The notes beneath the pieces are model-generated. The model had not been told where the DNA came from, did no database searches, and worked only from the letters and a program-made list of their open reading frames with translations. This document shows, piece after piece, positions 31,463 to 39,990 of a DNA stretch of 64,000 bases (position 1 is the stretch's first letter; each line of letters opens with the position of its first letter). The stretch lies in the NCBI RefSeq assembly GCF_039541955.1, contig NZ_BAABHF010000046.1, positions 372,001-436,000 on the forward strand, written 5' to 3'. This stretch comes from Actinoallomurus oryzae (GTDB lineage: Bacteria > Actinomycetota > Actinomycetes > Streptosporangiales > Streptosporangiaceae). Both the position numbers and the translations under genes were made by a program.

Positions 31463-32722
31463 ATGCCCAGTTCCCGTGTCTCTCACTCCGCCCGGTCACC
31501 CGAATCCGACGCGCGACGCTGGGCCGTGCTCACCGTCGTGTCGCTCGGCTTCGTGCTCATGACGCTCAACTGGTTCGACATCGCGCCGACCTTCGGCGCG
31601 GTGAGCGACGAGTTCCACATGAAGATTCCGCAGGTCGCCCTGCTGATCTCCGCGTTCGTCGCCGGTTACGGCATCTGTCACATCCCGGCGGGCTTCCTGT
31701 CCACGCGGCTCGGGCTGCGGGCGACGCTCGTCATCGGGCTGGTATTGGAGGGCGTCGCCGCGGTGCTGTCCGGCATGGCCGGAAACTACGGTCTCCTTCT
31801 TGTGCTGCGCATCGTGTGCGGGGTCGGCGCGTCGGTCTACGCGGGGATCGGCATCGCGGCGGTGAGCGTGTGGTTCACGGGACGGCGGCACGCCTTCGCC
31901 CTGGGCGTGGTGTCGGCGACCTTCAGCCTCGGCGCCGCGCTCGGCCTGTACGTCTGGGCCGATGTCGTCGGGGCCCTGGGCTGGCGGCACGCGCTCGTTC
32001 TCAGCGGAGCGCTCTGCGCCCTGGCCGGGGTCGTCGTGGGCGTGGTGTTCCGGGTGCCGCCCGGCGCGGGAAACCTCGCGGGAGTCAGCCTCAGCCGCAA
32101 GGCGGTCAAGGAGACGCTGGGCAACCCGCTGCTCTGGGTGTACGGCGTCGCGTTCCTCGGCGGTTACGGCGCCTACTTCGCCGCATCGCAGCTCCTGCAG
32201 ACCTACGGCGAGGACGGGCGCGGGTTCGGGTCGGGCGTGGCCGGCGCCGCCGCGCTGGTGATCGGTCTCGCCGGGATTCCCGGCAGCGTGGTCGCGGGCT
32301 GGCTCTCCGACCGGTTCGGCAGGCGGCGCCCGGTGGTCGTCGCCATGACCGCGCTGCAGGCCGTCGGCCTCCTGCTCGTCCCGGTGGCGGGCGCGGGCTG
32401 GTTCTGGGTCCCCGCCTTCATCGTCGGCTTCGCCTTCAACGGCAGCTTCGCCGTCTGGCAGACCGTGCCCGGCGAGGATCGGTCGGTCAGCCCGGAGAAC
32501 ATCGGTACGGCGGTCGGCCTCATGCTGTCGATCACGGCCGTCGGCGGGTTCGTGCTCCCGTGGGTGTTCGGGCTGATCGTGCCCGGCGGCGGGTACACCG
32601 TGGCCTGGGTCTTCCTCGGCGCCGCCACCATGGTCTTCGCGCTGGTCGGCCTGGCGGGGCGCGAGCCCGGGACGCGCGCCGTCGAGAGCATCCCGCAGCC
32701 GGACGCCGTGGAAGCCGCCTGA
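31463..32722 (+). CDS. MFS transporter of the catabolic region
   Basis: A 419-residue, 12-helix major facilitator. FVLMTLNWFDIAPTFGAVSD forms helix 1; STRLGLRATLVIGLVLEG carries the loop 2-3 motif, and WLSDRFGRRRPVVVAM is the matching loop of the second half. The ATG at 31463 has AGGGGG seven bases before it; the frame extends further left but without helices. The operator upstream ties it to the GntR regulon, so uptake of the aromatic or heteroaromatic substrate is the likely role. It converges with the quinone oxidoreductase gene, with a hairpin between. Confidence 0.88.
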   Translation: MPSSRVSHSARSPESDARRWAVLTVVSLGFVLMTLNWFDIAPTFGAVSDEFHMKIPQVALLISAFVAGYGICHIPAGFLSTRLGLRATLVIGLVLEGVAAVLSGMAGNYGLLLVLRIVCGVGASVYAGIGIAAVSVWFTGRRHAFALGVVSATFSLGAALGLYVWADVVGALGWRHALVLSGALCALAGVVVGVVFRVPPGAGNLAGVSLSRKAVKETLGNPLLWVYGVAFLGGYGAYFAASQLLQTYGEDGRGFGSGVAGAAALVIGLAGIPGSVVAGWLSDRFGRRRPVVVAMTALQAVGLLLVPVAGAGWFWVPAFIVGFAFNGSFAVWQTVPGEDRSVSPENIGTAVGLMLSITAVGGFVLPWVFGLIVPGGGYTVAWVFLGAATMVFALVGLAGREPGTRAVESIPQPDAVEAA

Positions 32723-32736
32723 CTTTCTGTGCTCCG

Positions 32737-32779
32737 GCCGGAAGCCGCTTCGGGCATGACGCGCGAGGCGGCTTCCGGC
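32737..32779. terminator. Bidirectional terminator hairpin
   Basis: GCCGGAAGCCGC (32737-32748) pairs perfectly with GCGGCTTCCGGC (32768-32779) over a 19-base loop. It lies between the converging MFS and quinone oxidoreductase genes and ends ten bases before the latter's stop. Confidence 0.6.
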
Positions 32780-32789
32780 GTGACGCCGA

Positions 32790-33728
32790 TCAGTCCCGTA
32801 CGGACAGGACGATCTTTCCCAGCGCGGTGCGGGCGAGGATCGCGGCGTGGGCCTCCGCGACCCGGTCGAGGGGGAGCGGCGTGCCGACCGGCACCCGGAC
32901 CCTGCCGTCGGCCATCAACGACAGCAGCCCGGCGAGCTCCTCGCGGAGCACGGCGGTGGCGGGTTTGGCGCGGTTGCCGCCCTGGACGCGCAGACGCTTG
33001 CCGTACAGGGTCCGCGCGTCGAGCGTGAGCCGCCGGTCGGCGCTCGTGCCGAACACCGCGATGCGTCCTTCCTCGGCGGCGGCCTCCATGGCGGCCTGCG
33101 TCCAGCCGCCCGCGAGGCCGTCCAGGACGAGGCTCGGCCGGTCGTCGCCGACGGCGGCGGCGAGCGAGTCGGGCGTGGGTGCCGTCACCACCCGGTCGGC
33201 GCCGAGCCGCCCGAGCGCCTCGGCCTTCGCCGCCCCCGTGGTGTGCGCGAGCACCCGGGCCCCGGCGTTCTTGGCGAGCTGGGTCGCGAACGATCCGACC
33301 CCGCCGCTCGCCCCGAGCACGAGGACGACGTCATCGCCGGTCAGGTCGCTCCTCTCCAGCACCTCCATCGCGGTCAGGCCGGCCGTCTTCGCGCCCGCGG
33401 CCTGGACCGGGTCGATTCCCTCCGGCAGCGGAACGATCTCGTCGGCGCCCACCACCACGCGTTCGGCGTACGTGCCGGGGCGCGCCCGGCCGACCCCGGG
33501 CGCGATGAGGGCGACCGGCGTGCCGTCGACGGTGCCGACGCCCTCACAGCCGGGGACGTGGGGGAACGGAACGGCGTCGCCCAGCTCTCCGCGCGCGATC
33601 CAGACGTCGATGGGGTTGACGCCCGCGTAGAGCATGTCGACGACGACCTGGCCCGCCGCGGGCACGGGGTCGGCGAGGGTGTGGACCCGGGGTTCACCGC
33701 CGGGTTCGCGGACGGTTACGGCGCGCAT
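32790..33728 (-). CDS. Quinone oxidoreductase-like MDR enzyme (zinc-less)
   Basis: A 312-residue medium-chain dehydrogenase/reductase of the NADPH:quinone oxidoreductase type. The N-terminal GroES-like domain (VVVDMLYAGVNPIDVWIARG, FPHVPGCEGVG) lacks the zinc-binding Cys/His of alcohol dehydrogenases. The Rossmann part has VLVLGASGGVGSFATQLAK (about 140-158) and GRIAVFGTS. It reduces quinones or activated enones with NADPH. A GTCATACA-type site lies just upstream (33740-33755), so it should belong to the GntR regulon and may reduce a ring-cleavage or quinone intermediate (inference). Confidence 0.88.
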   Translation of the reverse strand: MRAVTVREPGGEPRVHTLADPVPAAGQVVVDMLYAGVNPIDVWIARGELGDAVPFPHVPGCEGVGTVDGTPVALIAPGVGRARPGTYAERVVVGADEIVPLPEGIDPVQAAGAKTAGLTAMEVLERSDLTGDDVVLVLGASGGVGSFATQLAKNAGARVLAHTTGAAKAEALGRLGADRVVTAPTPDSLAAAVGDDRPSLVLDGLAGGWTQAAMEAAAEEGRIAVFGTSADRRLTLDARTLYGKRLRVQGGNRAKPATAVLREELAGLLSLMADGRVRVPVGTPLPLDRVAEAHAAILARTALGKIVLSVRD

Positions 33729-33739
33729 CTCTGCCTCCT

Positions 33740-33755
33740 TGAAATATGTATGACA
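33740..33755 (-). promoter_or_regulatory. GntR-type operator copy, upstream of quinone oxidoreductase
   Basis: Read on the minus strand, TGTCATACATATTTCA agrees at 13 of 16 positions with the symmetrical site at 34727-34742. It ends 11 bp before the oxidoreductase start codon, which it would block or occlude. Confidence 0.55.
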
Positions 33756-33807
33756 AAGATAGCCGAACGTCCAGCGGCGGTCTCCATGGGCCCGGGAAAA
33801 GGCCAGG

Positions 33808-34602
33808 TCAGCGGCTGCGGACCAGGCGGAAGCGGATCATCTCGTCGTCCACGATCTCGCGGGAGTAGGCGACCGGTTCGTTGCCGGACGTGTAGTGGGT
33901 CTCGCACAGGACGATGTGCGGGGTGCCCGGCGCGAGGGCGAGCGGGAAGGCGGAATCGTCCGGCACGACGGAGGGGACGATCTCGACCACCGAGTGGTCG
34001 ATCTCCCGGCCGGGCCAGAGGTGACTGAACTCGAAGATGCTGTCGGGGATGTCGAACCGCCGTCCCGCGACGAGCTTGCGGCGCACGTCCTCGGCGACGT
34101 ACTCCAGGGGGACCTCCTGGAGCAGATGCACCGCCGGCCGCCCGTCGGCGACGATGGTCTTGTCGTGCACGACCATGGCGGTGCCCTCGTCGAGGCCGAG
34201 GGCCTGGACGGCCGGCTCGGTGCCGTGGTCGAGGACGTCCATGCGTTCTTCGAGGTGCACCTCGTCGTGGCCCGCCTCCAGCATGCCCCGGAAGCCGATG
34301 AGCCGGTGCAGCAGGATGCTCTCGCGGCCGATGTGCGGCCGCACCTGGGTGCCGCGGGCGGGCGCCCGGCTGACGACGCCGAGGCGTTCGAGGGTCTGCA
34401 GGGCCGTGCGGATCGTGGTGCGGCTGACGCCGAGCTGCTCGGCGAGGTCGGGCTCGTTGGGCAGCCGGTCGCCGGGGAAGCGCCGCTCCATGATCGCTTC
34501 GAGGAGGGTGCGGGTGGTCTGCTCGGCCAGTGAGCCGTTGCCGATGCGGGGCAGGACGCCGGGGGCGCCGCGCCCGCCGCGGCGGCTCGAAGAGCCGGGC
34601 AT
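33808..34602 (-). CDS. GntR family regulator with UTRA domain (HutC-like)
   Basis: A 264-residue regulator. The winged helix-turn-helix is SLAEQTTRTLLEAIMERRFP, GDRLPNEPDLAEQLGVSRTT and IRTALQTLERLGVVSRAPARGT (about 23-85); the rest is a UTRA ligand domain (HLEERMDVLDHGTEPAVQAL through IVLCETHYTSGNEPVAYSREI). Start ATG 34602 follows GAGGAGG and gives the usual short lead. Operator-like words in its own promoter region and before at least four other transcription units (31306, 33740, 34727, 43464/43498) make it the likely switch of the whole 31-54 kb catabolic region. The UTRA ligand would be the substrate or an early intermediate. Confidence 0.9.
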   Translation of the reverse strand: MPGSSSRRGGRGAPGVLPRIGNGSLAEQTTRTLLEAIMERRFPGDRLPNEPDLAEQLGVSRTTIRTALQTLERLGVVSRAPARGTQVRPHIGRESILLHRLIGFRGMLEAGHDEVHLEERMDVLDHGTEPAVQALGLDEGTAMVVHDKTIVADGRPAVHLLQEVPLEYVAEDVRRKLVAGRRFDIPDSIFEFSHLWPGREIDHSVVEIVPSVVPDDSAFPLALAPGTPHIVLCETHYTSGNEPVAYSREIVDDEMIRFRLVRSR

Positions 34603-34632
34603 GTGACGTCCTCCTCGCGTGCTTCGAAACCT

Positions 34633-34648
34633 TGTCATTCATCATACC
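34633..34648. promoter_or_regulatory. Weak GntR-type site over the regulator's own -10
   Basis: TGTCATTCATCATACC keeps one half-site. On the minus strand it overlaps TATGAT (34646-34641), a near-consensus -10 for the GntR gene starting at 34602. Consistent with autorepression. Confidence 0.45.
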
Positions 34649-34726
34649 GAGTGCGCGGGTCGGCGGGCCGGCTCCGGCACGTACAGAGCTTCGTAACATA
34701 AATTCCCAGGCCAACCTCTTGCGCTC

Positions 34727-34742
34727 TGTCATACAGATGACA
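34727..34742 (+). promoter_or_regulatory. Best GntR-type operator, upstream of the molybdenum hydroxylase operon
   Basis: TGTCAT-ACAG-ATGACA is a perfect 6-4-6 dyad and the model for the other copies. It sits between a -35-like TTGCGC (34719-34724) and a -10-like AAAAAT (34742-34747), 17 bp apart, for the coxM-type gene at 34790. It would also reach the divergent GntR gene. Confidence 0.7.
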
Positions 34743-34789
34743 AAAATACCGACCCAGTTGATCGATGTCTCCCCGTGAAAGGGGGTCGT

Positions 34790-35674
34790 GTGAAGCCTGC
34801 GGTGTTCTCGTACCTGGATCCACGAACAGTGGAGGAGGCGCTCGACGCCTTGGGCGAGCACGGCGACGACGCCAGTGTGCTCGCCGGCGGACAGAGTCTC
34901 GTCCCGTTGCTCAACATGCGGCTGGCACGGCCCGAGGTGGTCATCGACATCAACCGGGTGCCGGGCCTCGACGCGTCGCGGGTCGAGGCCGCAGCGGTCC
35001 GGGTCGGGGCGCTCGTCCGCGCCGCGACCGTGGAGAAGGACCCGGCCCTGGCGGACGCGCTTCCCGTCCTGGCCGACGCCGTACGGCACATCGCCCACCC
35101 GCAGATCCGCAACCGGACCACCATCGGCGGCAACGTCGCCCACGCCGACCCCTCGTCGGAGCTGCCGGCGGTCCTCGCCGCCCTCGACGGCGCGGTCGTG
35201 CTCCGGTCCGCCGGAGGGGAGCGCACGGTCGGCTGGGAGGAGTTCTTCGTCTCGGTGTTCACCACGGCGCGAGAGCCCGAGGAACTCGTGACCGAGGTCG
35301 TCTTCCCCGTACGGCCCGAGCTGGAGTTCCGCTGGACCGAGTTCGCCCGGCACCACGGCGACTTCCCGGTGGCCGGCGTCTGCCTGGGGCTGGACGTCGA
35401 GGACGGCGTCGTACGGGCGGCGCGGCTCGCGGCGACCGGCGTCGGGGACCGGCCCGTACGCCTGCGCGAGGCGGAGGCCGCGCTCAGCGGGGCGGCGCTC
35501 GGCGCGGAGACGGCGCGGGCGGTGGGAGAGCTGGCGCGCCGGGCCGTCGACCCGCCCTCCGACGTGCACGGCAGCGGTGACTTCCGGCGAGCGGTCCTGG
35601 CCACGCTCGTACGCCGGACGATCGATACCTGGCCGGACCGGAGCCAGAGAGGCCAGAGAGGAACTGCGGCGTGA
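34790..35674 (+). CDS. Molybdenum hydroxylase FAD subunit (CoxM/XDH-type)
   Basis: A 294-residue FAD-binding subunit of a xanthine dehydrogenase/CO dehydrogenase family hydroxylase; it passes electrons from the FeS subunit to the acceptor. FAD-site motifs are VLAGGQSLVPLLNMRLARP (about 29-47) and IAHPQIRNRTTIGGNVAHADP (about 97-117). The GTG at 34790 follows AAAGGGGG and gives MKPAVFSYLDPRTVEEA, the normal N-terminus; a GTG at 34775 is an alternative. The gene overlaps the FeS subunit gene by four bases (GTGA). Together the three subunits insert water-derived oxygen into a C-H next to a ring nitrogen or aldehyde. Confidence 0.92.
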   Translation: MKPAVFSYLDPRTVEEALDALGEHGDDASVLAGGQSLVPLLNMRLARPEVVIDINRVPGLDASRVEAAAVRVGALVRAATVEKDPALADALPVLADAVRHIAHPQIRNRTTIGGNVAHADPSSELPAVLAALDGAVVLRSAGGERTVGWEEFFVSVFTTAREPEELVTEVVFPVRPELEFRWTEFARHHGDFPVAGVCLGLDVEDGVVRAARLAATGVGDRPVRLREAEAALSGAALGAETARAVGELARRAVDPPSDVHGSGDFRRAVLATLVRRTIDTWPDRSQRGQRGTAA

Positions 35675-36171
35675 AGGCGGAGACCCGCGAGGTGACGATC
35701 TCGGTGAACGGGCGGGAGATGACACGGCGGACGGAGGTGCGCACGCTGCTGTCGGACTTCCTGCGCCACGAACTCGGCCTCACCGGCACCCACGTCGGCT
35801 GCGAACACGGCGTCTGCGGCGCGTGCACCGTCCTGGTGGACGGCGTGCCCATGCGTTCCTGCCTGGCGCTCGCCGTCCAGGCGGACGGAGCGGCGGTGGA
35901 GACCGTCGAGGGGCTCGCCCCCGAAGGCGAGCTTTCGCAGATGCAGCAGGCCATGCGCGACGAACACGGCCTGCAGTGCGGCTTCTGTACCCCGGGCATC
36001 CTCATGAGCATGCTCGCCGCCGAGCGCGCGGGCGTCTCCTGCGCCGAGGCGTGCGGCGACGTCCTCGGCGGTCACGTCTGCCGGTGCACCGGCTACCAGG
36101 GCATTCGCGCCGCCGTACGACGGCGCTGGGCGGCCCTGCCGGCGGCGCGGGGAGAGGAGACCCCGGCGTGA
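35671..36171 (+). CDS. Molybdenum hydroxylase [2Fe-2S] subunit (CoxS-type)
   Basis: A 166-residue iron-sulfur subunit. The plant-type [2Fe-2S] cluster is bound by Cys44, 49, 52 and 64 (GCEHGVCGACTVL ... SC), and the second cluster by Cys103, 106, 137 and 139 (QCGFCTPGI ... VCRCTGYQG). Both sets are complete, and the length is as usual. The GTG at 35671 overlaps the FAD-subunit stop, and the stop overlaps the large-subunit start, so the three are translated as a coupled unit in the order M-S-L. Confidence 0.95.
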   Translation: MKAETREVTISVNGREMTRRTEVRTLLSDFLRHELGLTGTHVGCEHGVCGACTVLVDGVPMRSCLALAVQADGAAVETVEGLAPEGELSQMQQAMRDEHGLQCGFCTPGILMSMLAAERAGVSCAEACGDVLGGHVCRCTGYQGIRAAVRRRWAALPAARGEETPA

Positions 36172-38555
36172 ACCGGCTCGTCGGCGCCCGCGTGGCGCGC
36201 ATCAACGACCCGCGGCTGCTCACCGGCCGCGGCACGTACGTCGACGACATCTCCCTGCCCGGCATGCTGCACGCCGTCATGGTGCGCGCGTCGATCGCGC
36301 ACGGGCGCGTCACCCGGTTCGACGCCACCGAGGCCCTCGCCGACGAGGACGTCCACGCGGTGATCACCCCGGAGCAGGCGATGGCGCGTACCCACGAGCT
36401 ACCGCTGGTGTGGCTGGCCCCGGAGCAGCGGCACACGCGGGTGCCGGTGGCCACGGACGAGGTGCGGTACGTCGGCCAGCCGCTCGGCGTGGTCGTCGCG
36501 GACACCCGCGCCTCGGCCGAGGACGCCCTCGACGTCATCGACGTCGGCTACGACGAGCTGGACGCCGTCGTGGACGCCGAGGCGGCCCTGGCCGACGACG
36601 CTCCGCTGCTCTACCCCGAATGGGGCACCAACGTGGTCGCCTCGTACGACATCGGCGACACCGGGGAGGAGATCGAGCCGGTGTTCGCCGGGGCGGCACG
36701 CGTCGTGGAGCGCCGGCTCCACGTGCAGCGCCTGGCCGTCAACCCGATCGAGCCCCGCGGACTGGTGGCCCAGTGGGACGCGGGCACCGAGGCGCTGACC
36801 GTGTGGATCTCCACCCAGGTCTCCCACCACATCCGCGACCATCTGGCGATCGTGCTCGGCCTGCGCGCCGACCAGGTCCGCGTGATCGCCCGCGACGTGG
36901 GCGGGGGCTTCGGCTGCAAGGAGCACCTGTACGCCGACGAGGCGCTGGCCTGCCTGGCGGCCATGACGACCGGCCGCCCGGTGAAGTGGATCGAGGACCG
37001 CGGCGAGCACTTCGGCGCGACCTTCCACGCCCGCGACGTCGTCCACCGCGCCCGTCTCGCGCTCGACGAGGACGGCCGGTTCCTGGCGATCCACAGCGAC
37101 ATCCTCGGCAACTGCGGCGCGCACGCCTCCAACGTCGGCACCGGGCCGTTCCGGATCTCCTCCATCATGCTGCCCGGCCCGTACCGCTTCGAGCGCGCCG
37201 GCACCACGATCCGCGGCGTCGTCACCACCACGACGCCGACCGGCGCGATGCGGGGCTTCGGCATGCAGGAGGCGTCGTGGGTGCGCGAGCGCCTGGTCGA
37301 CGAGGCGGCCCGCGAGCTGGGCGTCGACCCGGTGGAGCTGCGCCTGCGCAACATGCTCGAGCCCGGGGACCTGCCGTACGACACCCGCACGTACCAGCGC
37401 TACGACTCCGGCGACTACCCCGAGGCGCTGCGCCGGGTCGGCGCGGAGATCGAGAAACGGTCACGGCCGTCGGAGGGGCGGATCCGCCGGGGGATCGGCG
37501 TCGCCACCCACGTGGAGTTCACCGGGCTCGGCCCGTCCAAGACCCAGCAGCTCGTCGGCTTCCACCTCGGCGGGTTCGAGACCGGTGTCGTACGGGTGGA
37601 GCCCGACGGCTCGGTGCTGGTCAGCTCCGGCGTGGTCGGCATGGGCCAGGGGATCGAGACGACTCTGGCACAGCTCGCCGCCGAGCAGCTCCACGTGCCG
37701 ATGAGCGCGGTACGGGTCCGGCTCGGCGACACGGCCACCGCGCCGTACTCGGCCTCCGGCTCCATCGCCAGCCGCTCCATGGTGGTCGGCGGCGGCGCGG
37801 TCGTCCGCGCCGGCGCGCGGCTGCACGAGCGCCTGGTCCGCATCGCCGCCCACCGGCTCGAGGCCGATCCGGGCGACATCGAGGTGGAGGAGGGCGTGTT
37901 CAGCGTGAAGGGCGTGCCGGGCAGCTCGCTCACGCTGGCCGAGGTCGCCGAGCGGGCCTGGCTCGGCTGGAACCTGCCCCCGGGCGAGCGCGCGGACCTG
38001 GAGGAGAAGGACGTCCACGACCCGGAGAACGTCTCCTACTCCTATGCCGCGCACGCCGCCGCGGTCGCCGTCGACCTCGACACCGGCCAGGTGCGCGTCG
38101 AGGACTACTGGCTGGTCCACGACGCGGGCACCGTGGTCAACCCGATGATCGCCGACGGGCAGGTGGTCGGCGGCGTGGCGCACGGCATCGGCATCGCACT
38201 GCACGAGGAGATGCGCTACGACCCCGCCGGGCAGCCGATCACCACGTCGTACCTCGACTACGTGATGCCCACGGCCGAGGACATCCCCGACATGGACGTC
38301 TCTCACATGTGCACGCCGGCGCCCCACATCCCCGGCGGGATGAAGGGCCTGGGCGAGGGCGGCACCATCCTGTCCCCGGTCACCGTGGGCAACGCGGTCG
38401 CGGCGGCCGTCCCCGAGATCGCCGAACGCCTGGTCGAGACGCCCCTGTCGCCGTCCCGCATGTGGACCCTCATGCACGAGGCCGGCCTGCACGACGAGAC
38501 CGGCCTGGACGACGAGACCGGGCTGGACGACGACGACCCCACATCGAAGGAGTGA
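36168..38555 (+). CDS. Molybdenum hydroxylase large subunit (CoxL/XDH-type, molybdopterin binding)
   Basis: A 795-residue catalytic subunit binding molybdopterin cytosine dinucleotide. Family marks: LLTGRGTYVDDI at the N-terminus, RDVGGGFGCKEHLYADE (Mo-site loop), GAMRGFGMQEASW, the GMGQGIETTLAQLAAEQL block and GLGEGGTILSPVTVGNAV near the C-terminus, with the catalytic Glu in GEGG. The loop at GAMRGFGM is not the AYxCSFR of true (form I) CO dehydrogenase, so it is a form-II-like hydroxylase of a ring or aldehyde substrate. GTG 36168 overlaps the FeS-subunit stop. The tail carries the repeat DETGLDDETGLDDDD, absent from relatives I know. The CoxG-type gene follows after four bases. Confidence 0.92.
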   Translation: MNRLVGARVARINDPRLLTGRGTYVDDISLPGMLHAVMVRASIAHGRVTRFDATEALADEDVHAVITPEQAMARTHELPLVWLAPEQRHTRVPVATDEVRYVGQPLGVVVADTRASAEDALDVIDVGYDELDAVVDAEAALADDAPLLYPEWGTNVVASYDIGDTGEEIEPVFAGAARVVERRLHVQRLAVNPIEPRGLVAQWDAGTEALTVWISTQVSHHIRDHLAIVLGLRADQVRVIARDVGGGFGCKEHLYADEALACLAAMTTGRPVKWIEDRGEHFGATFHARDVVHRARLALDEDGRFLAIHSDILGNCGAHASNVGTGPFRISSIMLPGPYRFERAGTTIRGVVTTTTPTGAMRGFGMQEASWVRERLVDEAARELGVDPVELRLRNMLEPGDLPYDTRTYQRYDSGDYPEALRRVGAEIEKRSRPSEGRIRRGIGVATHVEFTGLGPSKTQQLVGFHLGGFETGVVRVEPDGSVLVSSGVVGMGQGIETTLAQLAAEQLHVPMSAVRVRLGDTATAPYSASGSIASRSMVVGGGAVVRAGARLHERLVRIAAHRLEADPGDIEVEEGVFSVKGVPGSSLTLAEVAERAWLGWNLPPGERADLEEKDVHDPENVSYSYAAHAAAVAVDLDTGQVRVEDYWLVHDAGTVVNPMIADGQVVGGVAHGIGIALHEEMRYDPAGQPITTSYLDYVMPTAEDIPDMDVSHMCTPAPHIPGGMKGLGEGGTILSPVTVGNAVAAAVPEIAERLVETPLSPSRMWTLMHEAGLHDETGLDDETGLDDDDPTSKE

Positions 38556-38559
38556 GCCA

Positions 38560-39220
38560 ATGCGGCTGGAGAACGCGTTCGAGGTCCCGGTTTCGGTGAA
38601 GGAGGCGTGGGACATCCTGCTCGACGTCCCGCGCATCGCCCCCTGCCTGCCGGGCACGGTCCTGGACGGACAGGACGGCGACGCCTACACGGGCCGGGTG
38701 AAGATCAAGATCGGGTCGATCACCGCCTCCTACACCGGGACGGCCACCGTGACCGTCACCGACGAGGCCGCCCACACGGCGCGGATCACCGCGTCCGGCA
38801 AGGAGCAGCGCGGCGCGGGCCGTGCCTCCGCGGAGGTCGAGATGCGGCTCGTCCCGCTCGACGACGGGACGAGGGTGGAGGTGGCCACCGAGCTGTCCAT
38901 CACCGGCAAGGCCGCGCAGTTCGGCCGGGGCATCCTCGCCGACGTCTCCTCCCGGTTGATCGACCAGTTCGCCGCCAACCTCGCCAAGGAGATCACCGCC
39001 CCGGGCAACCGAGCCCGCCGAGGCCCCGCCCGCCGAGCCGGAGCCGAAGTCCACCGCCGCTCCGGCGGCTGCGTCCGCGGCGGTGGCGGAGCCGGAGCCG
39101 TTCGACGTGCTCGGCGCGGTCATGGCGGGCCGGGCGCGCACGTACGTCCAGACCGCCGCGGCCCTCCTGTTCGCCCTGGTGATCGGCCTGCTGCTGGGCC
39201 GAGCGACCCGCGGCAAGTGA
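38560..39220 (+). CDS. CoxG-like SRPBCC protein, interrupted by a 1-nt frameshift
   Basis: A CoxG-type protein that would be about 219 residues. The N-terminal 145 residues are an SRPBCC lipid/ligand-binding fold (FEVPVSVKEAWDILLDVPRI, PCLPGTVLDG, RLIDQFAANLAKEI). After GGC at 39004-39006 the frame breaks: skipping one A at 39007/39008 gives a natural Pro/Ala linker (TEPAEAPPAEPEPKS), a membrane helix (TAAALLFALVIGLLLG) and a stop at 39218-39220, exactly as in actinobacterial CoxG proteins. As written the first frame misses that stop and runs on into the SDR. CoxG anchors the Mo-hydroxylase to the membrane and supports its maturation or quinone access. Real mutation or sequencing error cannot be separated here. 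Confidence 0.75.
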
Positions 39221-39966
39221 CCGCGAACGGCGGCGCGCCCCGGTCGGTGCTGGTGACCGGGAGCGCTTCGGGCATCGGCGCGGCCGTCGCGCAGGCGTTC
39301 GCCGCGTGCGGAGACCACGTGGTGGGCGTCGACCTGACGCCGAGCCCGGCCGCCCACGTCTCGGTCACCGGCGACGTACGCGACCCGGACGTGCACGAAC
39401 GCGCCGTACGGGCGGCCCGGGAGGCGGCCGGCGGCCTGGACGTCCTGGTCCCCAACGCGGGCGTGCACGACGGCGAACTCGGCCTGGACACCGACCCGGC
39501 CGAACTGGCCGAGCGAACACGGCGGGTCCTGGAGGTCGACGTGCTCGGCTACGTGCTCGCACTGCGCGCGGGCGCGGCCGAGCTGGTACGGGCGAGGGGC
39601 TGCGTCGTCATGACACTGTCGGACGCGGCCCACTTCGTGGGCGACAACCACGCGGGCATCGCCTACACGGCGGCCAAGCACGCGTTGGTCGGCGTCCTGC
39701 GCTGGGCGGCCAACCGCCTGGCCCCGGACGTACGGGTCAACGGCGTCGCACCGGGCGGCATTCTGACCGGCCTGCGCGCGGCGACCGGCGACGAGGTCTT
39801 CACCGACCCGACAGCGGCCGCGGCGGACGTGGCCGCGCTGAACCCCCTCGGCTCGGTCCTGGAGGCCGCCGAACTGGCCGAGTCGTACCTGTTCCTCGCC
39901 TCACCCGCGGCCCGGGGGATGACCGGCGAACTGCTCCGCGCCGACGGCGGCCTGTCGGTCCGCTGA
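39217..39966 (+). CDS. Short-chain dehydrogenase/reductase (cis-dihydrodiol dehydrogenase-like)
   Basis: A 249-residue classical SDR: NAD site VLVTGSASGIGAAVA (about 12-26), LVPNAGVHDG (the NAG motif), catalytic Ser region VVMTLSDAAHFVG and YTAAKHALVG (Tyr-x3-Lys), then VNGVAPGGILTGL. The long segment between NAG and the Ser, and the phrase DAAHFVGD, resemble dihydrodiol dehydrogenases that rearomatise cis-dihydrodiols from Rieske dioxygenases. That suits the Rieske genes at 43554-45382. GTG 39217 overlaps the true CoxG stop as GTGA; because of the CoxG frameshift the two are also in one continuous frame, but I do not believe in a fusion. Confidence 0.87.
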   Translation: MTANGGAPRSVLVTGSASGIGAAVAQAFAACGDHVVGVDLTPSPAAHVSVTGDVRDPDVHERAVRAAREAAGGLDVLVPNAGVHDGELGLDTDPAELAERTRRVLEVDVLGYVLALRAGAAELVRARGCVVMTLSDAAHFVGDNHAGIAYTAAKHALVGVLRWAANRLAPDVRVNGVAPGGILTGLRAATGDEVFTDPTAAAADVAALNPLGSVLEAAELAESYLFLASPAARGMTGELLRADGGLSVR

Positions 39967-39990
39967 GCCGAGGACCGGCGGGAACGCCCC

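Noticed and set aside
36168..38555. True (form I) carbon monoxide dehydrogenase
   Set aside because: The AYxCSFR loop is missing; the sequence reads GAMRGFGM at that place, and the neighbours are aromatic-degradation genes.
38560..39966. A CoxG-SDR fusion enzyme
   Set aside because: The continuous frame depends on one extra base; the alternative frame restores a typical CoxG tail and a stop overlapping the SDR start.
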